Notes: generated by a model not told the origin, from the letters alone. A stretch of DNA of 64,000 bases from CAWUKT01 sp963923035 (GCA_963923035.1 CAWUKT010000008.1:65103-129102); one strand, 5' to 3'; positions 8,582 to 18,045 are shown, counted from the first letter of the stretch. Translations and numbers: made by a program.

Positions 8582-10135
8582 TCAGTAGTTGATCTGCTCC
8601 AGGCGCATTTCCAATTGCTTGGCTTTGCGGTAGTACTCGAAGAGCACCACGTAGCCGGGCTTGCCCGGCTGGACCCGGAGCGAGGTGGCCCTTGTTTCCA
8701 GACTGATTTTGTCCAGCGCGTATTCGCCGTCGATGCGGGTGACGGCGCCAAAGACCAGTTTGTTGCGGCCCTGTCCTTCCTTGTCCCAGTCCACGAAACC
8801 GACGGTGAAAACGCTCTTGTCGGGGGATTGCTGGGTAAAGGAATAGTCAAAGGCATTGTACTGGACCATGAAGGCGGCCAGGAACTGCGGCCCGTAAAGA
8901 CCGGCGCCTCCCGGGAGCAGGACGCGGGACTTGCTTTTCGCGAAGATGTCCACGCCCTTCAGGGTGAAGTCGGAGGAGAGGTGAAAGATCATCAGGTCAT
9001 TGACCGTCAATTGGAAATTGCTCACGCCCGTATTTCCTCCGTTGAGCGCATTCAGGGCAACTCCCGCTCCGCTCACCGTCTTTTTGAACTGCTCGCCAAT
9101 CAGGTAAATATCTCCATCGGCATCGGTGACCATATTGTGGAAATAGACGTAGCCGATCCCTTTGATTTTGCCCCGCTCATTCACATCCATCACTTTGCTC
9201 ACATCCTTCGCCCACGAGACCAGGTCGGTACTCACAATTTTTCCCGTCTCATCAATTTTCACCCGACAAAAACCAAGGCTCGGATCCTTCATCACATTGT
9301 CGCCGAGTTTAAAATAAAGGCCGAGCAGGTTGAGACCGTTGCCAGCATCATCCGGGACCACACTCATCACCTGGATATCGTACTGGCTGTTCTCCATTTT
9401 GACCTCAAAGAGCCGCTTGCCCGTTGCCAATTCCGTTCCCATGATGAAGTTGTCAAACTTCCGGGTCATCAAAGATTTCTTTTTGAGGGTGCTGCTCAAC
9501 AGGATGCTATTGGAATAGCCGAGGAAATTGGAGGTCTCGATCATCCTTGTGGCCGGGTCCGGGGTAATGCTCCAGGGCTTGCCCTCGTCCGGGTAATACT
9601 CGATCACGTAGCCGTACTTTCGGTCTCTCACGAACCGATAATGGACAAATCCCTCTCCGGGAATGGCGTGGAGGCTCGTACCGGCAATTTCTTCCTTGGA
9701 GTTGTTTTGGTAGATGGCGATCTCGTATTTCCCCGCGGGAATCAGGTGTTCTTGCTGCAAGGTCCCATCCAATCCGTAGCGTTGAAGGATCGTTTGGTCG
9801 TTTTTGAAGTCGTAAAACTTCAGCATGATCGAGTTCCCATTGAAAGATCCCTCCGAAAGAATGAAGGACCGGGGACCAATGACCTGCTTCTCGGCGACCA
9901 TGTTCAGATCGGCGTCAAGGATATGGAGTTGATAGGCAAATTCACCCCTGGCGATGCGGTCTTCCTTGTAGAAGAGGTAGTAGCCCTTGATCTCGTTGTT
10001 TTTGATGATCGGGCCTGAGTTGCGGAGCCGCAATTTGAGGACTCCATCGAGGACCTTGGCTCCCTGGGCGGGGAGGAGGGAGGTCGTCGAAGCCATCAGG
10101 ACCAACAGAATGAATTTGGAAAGGATTGATTTCAT
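8582..10135 (-). CDS. Exported protein of unknown function, probably DUF6770 family
   Basis: A 517-residue protein with a signal peptide (MKSILSKFILLVLMAS, cleavage near LLPAQG). The rest is beta-rich with many repeated Tyr/Phe-containing strands such as GYYLFYKEDRIARGEFAYQL, which suggests a propeller-like periplasmic or surface protein. It resembles the Bacteroidota family DUF6770 by overall pattern. It starts 4 bases after the stop of the M48 protease gene on the same strand, so the two are an operon; the protease may act on it or share its compartment, which is inference. Confidence 0.65.
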   Translation of the reverse strand: MKSILSKFILLVLMASTTSLLPAQGAKVLDGVLKLRLRNSGPIIKNNEIKGYYLFYKEDRIARGEFAYQLHILDADLNMVAEKQVIGPRSFILSEGSFNGNSIMLKFYDFKNDQTILQRYGLDGTLQQEHLIPAGKYEIAIYQNNSKEEIAGTSLHAIPGEGFVHYRFVRDRKYGYVIEYYPDEGKPWSITPDPATRMIETSNFLGYSNSILLSSTLKKKSLMTRKFDNFIMGTELATGKRLFEVKMENSQYDIQVMSVVPDDAGNGLNLLGLYFKLGDNVMKDPSLGFCRVKIDETGKIVSTDLVSWAKDVSKVMDVNERGKIKGIGYVYFHNMVTDADGDIYLIGEQFKKTVSGAGVALNALNGGNTGVSNFQLTVNDLMIFHLSSDFTLKGVDIFAKSKSRVLLPGGAGLYGPQFLAAFMVQYNAFDYSFTQQSPDKSVFTVGFVDWDKEGQGRNKLVFGAVTRIDGEYALDKISLETRATSLRVQPGKPGYVVLFEYYRKAKQLEMRLEQINY

Positions 10136-10139
10136 CGGT

Positions 10140-11558
10140 TTATGGTTGAAGTGTTGTTAGGGATGTTCCGTGGGGAAATTGTTCGGAATAGGCAGCGTGG
10201 GCCACTTGGGCCGGTTCGGATTTGCCGCAGGCCTCGGCCAAGCGGATATAAGCTGCGAGGCCCATTTCGTGGGACTGGATATGGGGGTAGTGGTGGTGGA
10301 GAAAAAAGAATCCCGCCTTGGCCATCTCGGACATCCGCAATTGGTTGTGAATGCCCAGAAATTCCTGGTAGGGTCCCTCTTTGCGGGGATCGACCCGTTG
10401 CAGATGCCGGTTCAGGACATGGTCACGGCGCCCCAGGTACAAGATGAAGTACCCCCGGCCGATCTGGCTCAGGAGCCAGGGATGCCGGGGATGGACCCGC
10501 AGCAATTGCTGCGCGGCAAACATCCCCTCGCCAATGTCTCCATTGCGGAAATGGTTCGCGACCAATTCGAAGTCGGCCCGCTCAATGAGCTGGGCGAGGG
10601 ACTCGGCCTGGGTATTGGGATGCGTGGGTTGGCCGCTGACCTGCGGCGCCAATTGGGCAATGCGTTGGGGACAGGCAGGATGCGTTTTGAGCGAATCTTT
10701 GTTAAAAATAGCCTGCTTTTCCTGGTGGATGAACGGGTTGCTTTCGGGCTGCCAACGTTCCCGAAAGGGATATTGCGGATGGGGAAACCAAAGCTGGGGA
10801 TCGAAGGGAAAATCGTATTTGGGTTGGTCGATTTCGTCCAGGATGGCGAGGCAGGTGATGGCGTCGTGGGGATTGAAGCGGGTGCGGAGCAAATAGACGA
10901 GGCCGAGTGAGTCGGCACTGGATTCCGCGTAGCGGCTGTGTCTCCGACTTTCAAATACGAGGCCCTCGACCAAATCCAGGGCCTCCGCCCGGGCCCCGTA
11001 CTCCATCCGCTTGATCTCCTTCAGCTTTTCCTTGGTCGCATCACTCTCCAGCCGCTCACAATGCGTCCGCATGGCCCGGTCCACATGGTCCAATTGGTAA
11101 TGGGCAAGCTCGTGGCACAACACAAATGCGATTTGACTCTCGTTCTCCAATCTCCGCAACAAGCCGAGGTTGAAGACAAAGTTGCCGGTCCCGGTGCAGT
11201 ACGCATTGGGCCAGCCTTCGCCGCCCATGTACAGGTGAACACTGCCCGCTTGAATCTCGGGATTGGCGACGAGAATTTCTTCCAGCAGACCGCCCATGAA
11301 GGCATTCAGCGCAGGATCGTTGACAAACTCCTGCCGCCTTAGTTGACCAACAAAGCGGTCGTGGCGGTTCTGGTGGAGTACCCGCAGGCTGCGGGGAGAT
11401 TTGATACTTTCGAGCGTCGTCTCGAGGTGAAATTCGTTTTGGGCGAGGATGGCCGCAGAATCGGGGAAGGAGCGGGAAAATGGGGTATAGTCCTGCGCCC
11501 AGGCCATTTGTCCGGCCAAAATCCCAATCCAAAAGACAGCAACAATCAGTTGATTCAC
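10140..11558 (-). CDS. Exported M48-family zinc metalloprotease
   Basis: A 472-residue protein with a signal peptide (cleavage near AWAQ at residues 19-22). The zinc site HELAH is at 149-153 and the third ligand is probably Glu212 in AESSADSLG, both typical of M48 (Ste24/HtpX/BepA/LoiP-like) peptidases. Upstream is the family's conserved stretch NAYCTGTGNFVFNLGLL. The C-terminal half is helical and TPR-like, as in BepA, an outer-membrane-assembly protease and chaperone. The preceding region has a good Bacteroidota promoter (see 11604-11634). The gene is followed 4 bases later by the exported DUF6770-like protein. Confidence 0.85.
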   Translation of the reverse strand: MNQLIVAVFWIGILAGQMAWAQDYTPFSRSFPDSAAILAQNEFHLETTLESIKSPRSLRVLHQNRHDRFVGQLRRQEFVNDPALNAFMGGLLEEILVANPEIQAGSVHLYMGGEGWPNAYCTGTGNFVFNLGLLRRLENESQIAFVLCHELAHYQLDHVDRAMRTHCERLESDATKEKLKEIKRMEYGARAEALDLVEGLVFESRRHSRYAESSADSLGLVYLLRTRFNPHDAITCLAILDEIDQPKYDFPFDPQLWFPHPQYPFRERWQPESNPFIHQEKQAIFNKDSLKTHPACPQRIAQLAPQVSGQPTHPNTQAESLAQLIERADFELVANHFRNGDIGEGMFAAQQLLRVHPRHPWLLSQIGRGYFILYLGRRDHVLNRHLQRVDPRKEGPYQEFLGIHNQLRMSEMAKAGFFFLHHHYPHIQSHEMGLAAYIRLAEACGKSEPAQVAHAAYSEQFPHGTSLTTLQP

Positions 11559-11603
11559 AATAGGGTTCGTGTTGTGTAGGTGGCGGGGTTAGCTCCGCCT
11601 TGT

Positions 11604-11634
11604 CAAATATACGAAAAAGGGTAGGAGAGGGCAA
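11604..11634 (-). promoter_or_regulatory. Bacteroidota-type promoter for the M48 protease operon
   Basis: Read on the - strand: TTG at 11634-11632, a 20-base spacer, then TATATTTG at 11611-11604, matching the -33 TTTG/TTG and -7 TAnnTTTG boxes of the primary sigma factor of Bacteroidota. The -7 box lies about 45 bases upstream of the ATG at 11558. Confidence 0.65.
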
Positions 11635-11767
11635 TCGAGGTTCGGAAAATGAGCGGGGCGGGATTGGGAGAATGGGAGGTGAGGTGGAGCTTGCCGGGTG
11701 GGGGAAGGGATCAGACTTTTCATCCTCCTCTCATTTTTCCTTAATCCCTCAAGTATTCCGATTTCCG

Positions 11768-11775
11768 TATATTTA
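11768..11775 (+). promoter_or_regulatory. -7 box next to the Uma2 gene start
   Basis: TATATTTA matches TAnnTTTG at seven of eight positions and ends 4 bases before the ATG at 11780, so the transcript would have almost no leader. Confidence 0.45.
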
Positions 11776-11779
11776 CTGT

Positions 11780-12364
11780 ATGAGCCTTCCTTCCAAGACT
11801 CCCTATATCAGCTTTCAGGATTACTTAGCCGCCGAAGAGGTGGCGGAGGAGAAGAGCGAATATTCAAATGGAGAAGTGTTCGCCATGGCCGGAGGTACTG
11901 AGCCCCATAGCCTAATCTCTTCCAATATTAATCGTCAATTGGGGAATGCGCTGGAGGATCGGGATTGCCGGGTCTACAACAGTGACCTCAAAGTTCGGAT
12001 TGAAAAGGCCGATGCAGCAGCTTATCCAGATGCCATGGTGATATGTGGTCCGGTAGAGTTCTTGGCTGGGCGCAAAGATATTGTCACCAATCCCATCATG
12101 ATCATTGAGGTGCTGTCTCCCAGTACAGCCTCGTGGGATTTTCTCGGAAAATTTCGCTTATATGAGCAGCTGTCCTCACTTCAGGAATATATCCTGATCG
12201 CTCAGGATGCACCCCAAATTGATGTATTTCGGCGAAATGATGAAGGGAAATGGATTTTGAGCCGTTACGATGGCCTGGAAGCCGTGGTTCATTTCCAATC
12301 CATAGAAGTACAGATCCCCTCTGCCTCCATCTTCCAGAAAGTCGACTTCGCGGCGCAGGGCTAA
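11780..12364 (+). CDS. Uma2-family (DUF820) putative endonuclease-fold protein
   Basis: A 194-residue protein starting at the ATG at 11780 (MSLPSKTPYISFQDYLAAEE); an upstream in-frame extension of 60 residues is Gly/Ser-rich and unlikely to be translated. It shows the Uma2/DUF820 pattern: KSEYSNGEVFAMAGGTEPHS near the N-terminus, then YPDAMVICGP and IMIIEVLSPSTASWDFLGKF, where the Asp and the E-V-L strand are the PD-(D/E)XK-like catalytic elements. The family is common in cyanobacteria and Bacteroidota; its role is not established. Its stop codon overlaps that of the convergent M20 peptidase gene. Confidence 0.85.
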   Translation: MSLPSKTPYISFQDYLAAEEVAEEKSEYSNGEVFAMAGGTEPHSLISSNINRQLGNALEDRDCRVYNSDLKVRIEKADAAAYPDAMVICGPVEFLAGRKDIVTNPIMIIEVLSPSTASWDFLGKFRLYEQLSSLQEYILIAQDAPQIDVFRRNDEGKWILSRYDGLEAVVHFQSIEVQIPSASIFQKVDFAAQG

Positions 12365-13851
12365 TTTTTCTCCCCCAAACCATTCTCAAACAAACGCACA
12401 AAAAAACGGATCGACTGCTCGAACTCAGGGACGGAAAGCCGTTCGTTCAGGCCGTGAAAGGACTTGATGTTTTGTTCGGTGATGCGGATAGGGGAAAAGC
12501 GATAGGTATGCGGGGCCAGTTCCCGGTAATGCCGGGAGTCGGTGATGCCCACCATGAGGTAGGGCGATACCAATGCCTTGGGATAGACCTCCCCAATCGT
12601 ACGCTGAAGCAGTTGGAAGCCTTGTCCGTCCGTCGGTGAAGTCACCGCCGGCTCGTCGTTGTGGTCGCCCGGTGTGACGACCACGCGCTCGTCTGCAATT
12701 ACGGATTGGACGCGCTCGGTGACCGTTTCGATGGTCTCACCCGGCAGGATGCGGAAATTGACCACGGCGCGGGCCACTTGCGGTAATACATTGTCTTTGA
12801 CTCCGCCCTGGAAAATGGTCGGCGCGGTCGTCGTCCGGACCATCGCATTGCCCGAGGCTTTTTCCTCGTAGGTCGCGATGATCAGCGACTTGAACACCGA
12901 ACTGTTCGCAAAGGCCATCCGGTTCACGAAGCCCTGCTCGGGGCCCACATAATCGATGAATTGGGCGACGGAGGGGCTGATGCGGGCGGGAAATGGATTT
13001 TCCTTGAGGTTCAGGATCGCCTTGGCGAGGACGTCAATGGCGGTCTGTTGGGCGGGAATCGAAGAATGGCCTCCTTCAACTTTTACCGACAGCTCCATGC
13101 TCAAATACCCTTTCTCCGAAGTCCCGATCAAGGCCACATCCTGCTCCAACCCGGGGATGATCCCCTGGGTGATATAACCCCCTTCGTCGAGGATAAATTC
13201 GGCTTCTACACCCTTTGATTTCAAATATTTCGCGGTGGCCTGGGCGCCTTGTAGACCGCCGATTTCTTCGTCGTGGCCCAGGGTCAGGTAGAGTCCCCGT
13301 GCCGGTCGAAAGCCTTCGGATAGCATCAATTCGACCGCTTCCAGGGCTGCGATGACGCGGTTTTTGTCGTCGATGGCGCCGCGTCCCCAGACCGTATCGG
13401 CGACTATTTGGCCCCCAAAGGGCGCCTGGCGCCAATCGGAGCGGTTTTCCTCGATGACCGGTACGACATCGAGGTGGGTCGCTAAAATGATTGGTTTCAG
13501 GTCGGGATTACTGCCTTTCCAGTGGTAGAGATGGGCAAAATCGTTGAACGTGCGGTGATCGAGCAGGGAGTCGGCCAGGGGGTAGGTGCGGACCAGGAAT
13601 TCGTTGAAAGCCTGAAAGTGAGTGGAATCAAAATTTTCCAGCTCTTCGGGGCTGATGGTCGGGATTTGGAGGGCTTCGGAAAAATGGCGGACGGAAGTCG
13701 GAGGAATGGGGCGGGGAGCAACGGGATCAAATTGGAGTTGGCGGGATTCAAAGGTAAAGGTGTGGAACAAAAAGATTCCAGCGGTTCCCAAAATGAGGAG
13801 CAGAAGTGCCAACAGTCCCCGTCGGATGATTTTTGTGCGTGTCGTTTTCAT
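12361..13851 (-). CDS. Membrane-anchored M20-family peptidase (PM20D1/carboxypeptidase S-like)
   Basis: The start at 13851 (MKTTRTKIIRRGLLALLLLI...) gives a 496-residue protein with a single N-terminal membrane anchor or uncleaved signal. M20 zinc-site motifs follow in order: ILATHLDVVPV (metal His and downstream Asp region), GRGAIDDKN (bridging Asp), GHDEEIGG (catalytic Glu pair) and later ITDSRHYRELAPHTYRFSP (C-terminal metal His). The size and the long N-terminal extension fit the PM20D1/CPS1 branch, which cleaves or makes N-acyl amino acids or dipeptides. It is convergent with the Uma2 gene and the two stop codons share bases 12362-12363. Confidence 0.88.
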   Translation of the reverse strand: MKTTRTKIIRRGLLALLLLILGTAGIFLFHTFTFESRQLQFDPVAPRPIPPTSVRHFSEALQIPTISPEELENFDSTHFQAFNEFLVRTYPLADSLLDHRTFNDFAHLYHWKGSNPDLKPIILATHLDVVPVIEENRSDWRQAPFGGQIVADTVWGRGAIDDKNRVIAALEAVELMLSEGFRPARGLYLTLGHDEEIGGLQGAQATAKYLKSKGVEAEFILDEGGYITQGIIPGLEQDVALIGTSEKGYLSMELSVKVEGGHSSIPAQQTAIDVLAKAILNLKENPFPARISPSVAQFIDYVGPEQGFVNRMAFANSSVFKSLIIATYEEKASGNAMVRTTTAPTIFQGGVKDNVLPQVARAVVNFRILPGETIETVTERVQSVIADERVVVTPGDHNDEPAVTSPTDGQGFQLLQRTIGEVYPKALVSPYLMVGITDSRHYRELAPHTYRFSPIRITEQNIKSFHGLNERLSVPEFEQSIRFFVRLFENGLGEKN

Positions 13852-14352
13852 GGCCCGGTACGTGATTCCTTTCAAATTGCCCATCTGCCCGCCAATTCGC
13901 AAATCACAACCTGAATCTGTTTGTCTTGTTGGTCTATTTTTTCCCTTCTCTCCCGTTTTCATTTTCCCTCCCCTCAAATTCCTCTTTTCTTTATTGTAAA
14001 CAGTCTCACTCCCTCGGAAAATGCCGACCGATGAGACCCCTAAAATTGCTTTCCGAAACCAGGGACAGGTTCCATTTCCTTCATCTCAAGCCCCTTCATC
14101 CAAGGCCGAAGAAACTCTAATCCTTAGAAAATCAAAGAGTTTCGCCGACGACTCATAACCTGGGAACTCGATAATTTCTTCGAATGCTGGCTCCCCAATG
14201 AATCACCTTGTTCTCAAATCCATTTCGACCGGGGAATCACCATCTAAATTACCCTCGTCTCAGTTTTGAATCTAATGGGTGATGTACTAATTTTAGCGGC
14301 TGATGCGCGTCCGTCGTGCTCACAATTAAGAATTAATTTCTAGACACAGAAT
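13852..14352. other. Divergent intergenic region, no gene seen
   Basis: A 501-base gap between the M20 peptidase and nuoN. I see no conserved coding sequence. An 8-bp inverted repeat, GAAACTCT (14111-14118) and AGAGTTTC (14136-14143), may form a hairpin. The part just before nuoN (14270-14352) is AT-rich and probably holds its promoter. No remnant of other nuo genes was recognised. Confidence 0.55.
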
Positions 14353-15837
14353 ATGAACGATTTTTTCATGTCCTCTTCTGTGGACCTGCTGCTTGAACTG
14401 CCAGTTCTGTTGCTGCTGGTCACTGGTATGGTGGTGATGATGTTGGACGCCTTCAAGGTCCATGCGGCGCTGCCAATTGTTTCGGCATTGGGTATTGTGG
14501 CTTCGATTGTCGTGGCCGTCCCCGATGTGATGATGGGACTGATTGGCCAGGATTCCCTGCCTTCTTTTGCCTTTTCGGGCATGATGCGCTCCGGGGAAAT
14601 TGCCTCCATGATCCATATTCTGCTCGCCCTTTCCGGCCTCTTCACCCTGTTCTTCATCGGGGACTTCATGAAGCGGCAAATTGCGCGGGTCTACGACGTG
14701 TACGCCCTCATCCTCTTCGCGCTGGTGGGAATGGACCTCCTCGCCAATGCGAATGACCTGATCATGACCTTTATCGGCCTCGAAACCATGTCCATCTGCC
14801 TCTATATCATGGCGGGCATGTACAAGAAGGATGTCAAGTCCAATGAAGCCGGTCTCAAATATTTCCTCCTCGGTGCCTTTGCCACCGGGTTTTTCCTCTT
14901 CGGAATTTCGCTGATCTACGGTGCCACCGGCGCCACCAACTTCGGTTGGATGAACAGCGAAACCGGACAGTTCATCGAAGGCATTAGCTGGCCGACCCTC
15001 GTCGCCAGCCCCTTGTTCTACCCGGGTCTCGGAATGCTGATCATCGGATTCTTGTTCAAAGTCTCCGCGTTCCCCTTCCACGCCTGGACCCCGGACGTCT
15101 ACACCGGTACGCCGACCCCGCTCGCGGGCTTCATGTCCACCGGCTCCAAAATGTCCGCCTTCATTTCCCTGGCCCTGTTTGCCGGAACCGGCATCAACTA
15201 CGAGCCCGACACGAAATTCCAGACGGTGATCATCATCGTGGCCATCCTCACGATGGTCTTCGGTAACATCGTCGCCGCCCGCCAGCGCAACCTCAAGCGG
15301 ATGTTGGCTTATTCTTCCATTGCCCATTCCGGTTACGTCCTCTTGGCCGTGGCCGCTGGTACGGGAGACGGCATGAAGGCCGTCATCTTCTATATGTTCA
15401 TCTATACCCTCATGAACATTGGCGCCTTTGGCCTGATCGGCATGGCCGAGCAGAAGCACGAAGACGTCTCCGTCGACAACTGGCGCGGATTTGGCCGGGC
15501 CAATGGCTTGCTCGGGGTGGCGCTCAGCATCTTCCTGCTGTCCCTCGCGGGCATTCCTCCGCTGGCTGGATTCATGGGAAAATACTTTGTCTTCAAGGCC
15601 GCCATCGACGCGGGCCTCGTGATCCCCGCCATCATTGGTGTATTGGCTTCCGTCGTGGGCGCCTACTACTACATCAATGTGATCAAGGTCATGTACTTTG
15701 ACGACAAGGCGAGCCCCAGTGTGGTTACCAGCAAGAGCATGGTTCCCGTGGCTGGATTGTTGATCCTCGCGATCCTCCTCGTGGCATTTGGGGTATATCC
15801 CTCTGCCATCCAGGATGTGATCGGCGGCGCATTCTAA
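14353..15837 (+). CDS. nuoN: NADH-quinone oxidoreductase subunit N
   Basis: A 494-residue, strongly hydrophobic protein with about 14 membrane segments. It has the proton-translocating antiporter-like core of NuoN: GLETMSICLYIMAGM, the Lys-containing KVSAFPFHAWTPDVYTGTPT around residues 235-255, and KRMLAYSSIAHSGYVLLA around 315-332. It forms part of the membrane arm of respiratory complex I. In most Bacteroidota nuoN ends a long nuoA-N operon, but here the upstream neighbour is an unrelated gene on the other strand and the downstream gene is cca-like, so this copy stands alone. Confidence 0.95.
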   Translation: MNDFFMSSSVDLLLELPVLLLLVTGMVVMMLDAFKVHAALPIVSALGIVASIVVAVPDVMMGLIGQDSLPSFAFSGMMRSGEIASMIHILLALSGLFTLFFIGDFMKRQIARVYDVYALILFALVGMDLLANANDLIMTFIGLETMSICLYIMAGMYKKDVKSNEAGLKYFLLGAFATGFFLFGISLIYGATGATNFGWMNSETGQFIEGISWPTLVASPLFYPGLGMLIIGFLFKVSAFPFHAWTPDVYTGTPTPLAGFMSTGSKMSAFISLALFAGTGINYEPDTKFQTVIIIVAILTMVFGNIVAARQRNLKRMLAYSSIAHSGYVLLAVAAGTGDGMKAVIFYMFIYTLMNIGAFGLIGMAEQKHEDVSVDNWRGFGRANGLLGVALSIFLLSLAGIPPLAGFMGKYFVFKAAIDAGLVIPAIIGVLASVVGAYYYINVIKVMYFDDKASPSVVTSKSMVPVAGLLILAILLVAFGVYPSAIQDVIGGAF

Positions 15838-15911
15838 GCCTTCCCTCCCTTTTTCTCATTTCCTATCCGGCAACCTCAAACAGGCGGCCCGGTTTTCAGT
15901 TCCATTTTTGG

Positions 15912-15919
15912 TAATTTTG
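15912..15919 (+). promoter_or_regulatory. -7 box for the CCA-adding enzyme gene
   Basis: TAATTTTG is an exact TAnnTTTG match ending 6 bases before the ATG at 15926. With transcription starting about 6-8 bases after the box, the mRNA would be leaderless or nearly so. Confidence 0.55.
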
Positions 15920-15925
15920 CCACCA

Positions 15926-17350
15926 ATGTTCCTTTCCGATGCCATCCAGCACCCTGTATTCAACGCCCTCCAGTCGGCTGCTTCGACGCTGGGAGTCAGG
16001 GCCTACGTGATTGGGGGCTACGTCAGAGACCATTTGCTCGGGCGGCCCTGTAAGGATGTGGACATTGTGGTGGAAGGAAAAGGCGTGGAGCTGGCGAAGG
16101 AATTTGCCCGACAAACGAAAGCTACCCGAACCGCTTATTATGAGAATTTCGGGACCGCGATGGTCGGTTTTGAAGATTTTGAGGTGGAGTTTGTGGGAGC
16201 GAGAAAAGAAAGTTACCGGCGGGAATCGCGGAAACCCATTGTGGAGGAAGGAACACTGGCAGATGACCAGATTCGGCGGGATTTTACGATCAATGCCCTT
16301 TCGATTTCCTTGAATGAGGATGATTTTGGGCAACTCTACGATCCCTTTGATGGGGTGAAAGACTTGAATGAAGGCATCATTCGGACGCCCACCGATCCGC
16401 AGGTCACGTTTTCGGATGATCCGCTCCGCATGATGCGGGCGATTCGTTTTGCCACCCAACTCGATTTCCAGATTGAAGAAGGCACTTACCGTGCCATCGA
16501 AACCAACCGCAAGCGCCTCGAAATCATCTCCCAGGAGCGCATCACGGTCGAACTCAATAAAATCATCCTGTCGCCCAAGCCTTCCATTGGCTTCAAGCAT
16601 TTGTACAATACACGATTGCTCCACGAGTTTTTCCCGCAGATGGTCGCCTTGCAAGGCGTTGATTACCGGGATGGACGCGGGCACAAAGACAATTTTTACC
16701 ATACCCTCCAGGTCCTTGACAATATCTGCGAGATGACCGACGACCTGTGGCTGCGTTGGGGCGCCATTCTCCATGACATCGCCAAGCCAGCCACCAAGCG
16801 CTATTATCCCAAGCAAGGCTGGACTTTCCACGGCCACGAAGATTTGGGGGCGCGTTGGGTGCCGAAGATTTTCCGGCAATTGCGGTTGCCGCAGGACCAC
16901 AAGATGCGCTTCGTTCAGAAAATGGTCCGGCTCCACCTGCGCCCGATTGCGTTGGTGGATTCCATTGTGACCGACAGCGCCGTCCGACGCCTGATTGTGG
17001 AATCGGGAGAGGATTTGCGGGCGCTCATGACCTTGTGCCGCGCGGATATTACGACGCGGAATCCGAAGAAGATGAAGCGCCACCTGAAGAATTTTGATCT
17101 GGTGGAGCAAAAGATCGAGGAGGTGATGGAACGCGACCGCCTCCGCAATTGGCAGCCCCCGTTGACGGGGGACATGATCATGAAAATGTTCGATATTCCG
17201 CCATCCAAGATGGTGGGCGAGATCAAATTGGCGGTGCGGGAAGCCATTCTCGATGGCATCATCCCCAACGATCAAGAAGCGGCGATTGAATTTGCGCGTC
17301 AGAAGGGGCAGGAATTGATGGGGCAACAAGCAGAAAAAAAACAGACATGA
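15926..17350 (+). CDS. CCA tRNA nucleotidyltransferase / poly(A) polymerase family with HD domain
   Basis: Starting at the ATG at 15926 the protein has 474 residues; an in-frame ATG six codons upstream falls inside the promoter box. The class II nucleotidyltransferase head is clear: YVIGGYVRDHLLGR, then KDVDIVVEG with the metal-binding Asp pair, and QIRRDFTINALSI, followed by DPLRMMRAIRFATQL. The second half is an HD phosphohydrolase-type domain (LRWGAILHDIAKP around residue 280, and FHGHEDLGA). The enzyme adds or repairs the 3' CCA end of tRNA. The next gene overlaps by 4 bases (ATGA). Confidence 0.9.
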   Translation: MFLSDAIQHPVFNALQSAASTLGVRAYVIGGYVRDHLLGRPCKDVDIVVEGKGVELAKEFARQTKATRTAYYENFGTAMVGFEDFEVEFVGARKESYRRESRKPIVEEGTLADDQIRRDFTINALSISLNEDDFGQLYDPFDGVKDLNEGIIRTPTDPQVTFSDDPLRMMRAIRFATQLDFQIEEGTYRAIETNRKRLEIISQERITVELNKIILSPKPSIGFKHLYNTRLLHEFFPQMVALQGVDYRDGRGHKDNFYHTLQVLDNICEMTDDLWLRWGAILHDIAKPATKRYYPKQGWTFHGHEDLGARWVPKIFRQLRLPQDHKMRFVQKMVRLHLRPIALVDSIVTDSAVRRLIVESGEDLRALMTLCRADITTRNPKKMKRHLKNFDLVEQKIEEVMERDRLRNWQPPLTGDMIMKMFDIPPSKMVGEIKLAVREAILDGIIPNDQEAAIEFARQKGQELMGQQAEKKQT

Positions 17351-18045
17351 AAAATATCCTCCGATTGTGCCTGCTCTTGAGTTTTGTGGTCGTTTTGACG
17401 GTGCCCACGCAGGCCCAGCGGGGGCTGGGAATCAAATTTGGTTCTGATTTCAACTATTTCTTCCGGGCCGACGAGCAGCCGCTCGTCGACGGCTGGTGGT
17501 CCCACCTCGTGTTCGGGCCGTATTACCAGGCCTATTTTGAAGACGGCGGAGGCCAGGCCGGCATCAATATCCTTTACAAAGGCAATACGGGCAGCGGTTT
17601 CCCCAATTTCCCGGTGATCCAACGGGACCTGACCAGCGATACCACCCAGAACATCGGTCTGACAGGCATCGAATTTGATTTCAAGGCGGGGCCTCGCTTT
17701 GGGATTCTCAATCCCAAGATCGGTTTGCTCGTGAGCTATTGGTTCAAGCGGGATGGTTTCCTTGAACCCGGCTTCACCGACCAATTGAACAATGTCAATG
17801 TCCAATTTCCCATTGGCCTGACCATCGAAGGACCGACGGGCTACGGTAGTGTCGGCTTCGGCGTGTTCTACGAAGTCGGCCTGTCCAATGTGATCCGTGA
17901 TCCTGATCCCAACGGGCTCCAGGACTTCAATGGGAGCCGCGTCCGGGCCGTGAACGTGGAACTCCACGTGCTGTTTGCGGGCGGCAAGCAGGAGCGTCGC
18001 CGCCTGGAACCCGATATGCCACCGCCTCCGCCCTTAGAGGATTAA
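17347..18045 (+). CDS. Exported predicted outer-membrane beta-barrel protein, unknown function
   Basis: A 232-residue protein with a signal peptide (cleavage near TQAQRG). The body alternates polar and hydrophobic residues with many Gly and aromatic positions (FGPYYQAYFE, VGFGVFYEVGL), as in 8- to 10-strand barrels. It ends in an Arg-rich and poly-Pro tail (DMPPPPPLED), which is unusual for a barrel and may lie in the periplasm. The start overlaps the cca-type gene by 4 bases, so the two are cotranscribed. I do not recognise a named family. Confidence 0.65.
   Translation: MKNILRLCLLLSFVVVLTVPTQAQRGLGIKFGSDFNYFFRADEQPLVDGWWSHLVFGPYYQAYFEDGGGQAGINILYKGNTGSGFPNFPVIQRDLTSDTTQNIGLTGIEFDFKAGPRFGILNPKIGLLVSYWFKRDGFLEPGFTDQLNNVNVQFPIGLTIEGPTGYGSVGFGVFYEVGLSNVIRDPDPNGLQDFNGSRVRAVNVELHVLFAGGKQERRRLEPDMPPPPPLED

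Noticed and set aside
8258..10018. 586-residue + strand frame opposite the DUF6770-like gene
   Set aside because: Antisense to a gene with signal peptide and coherent family pattern; the frame crosses the terminator at 8533-8566 and has no recognisable motif.
13926..14120. 64-residue frame in the gap before nuoN
   Set aside because: Composition of AT/pyrimidine-rich intergenic DNA, no motif and no resemblance to nuo genes.
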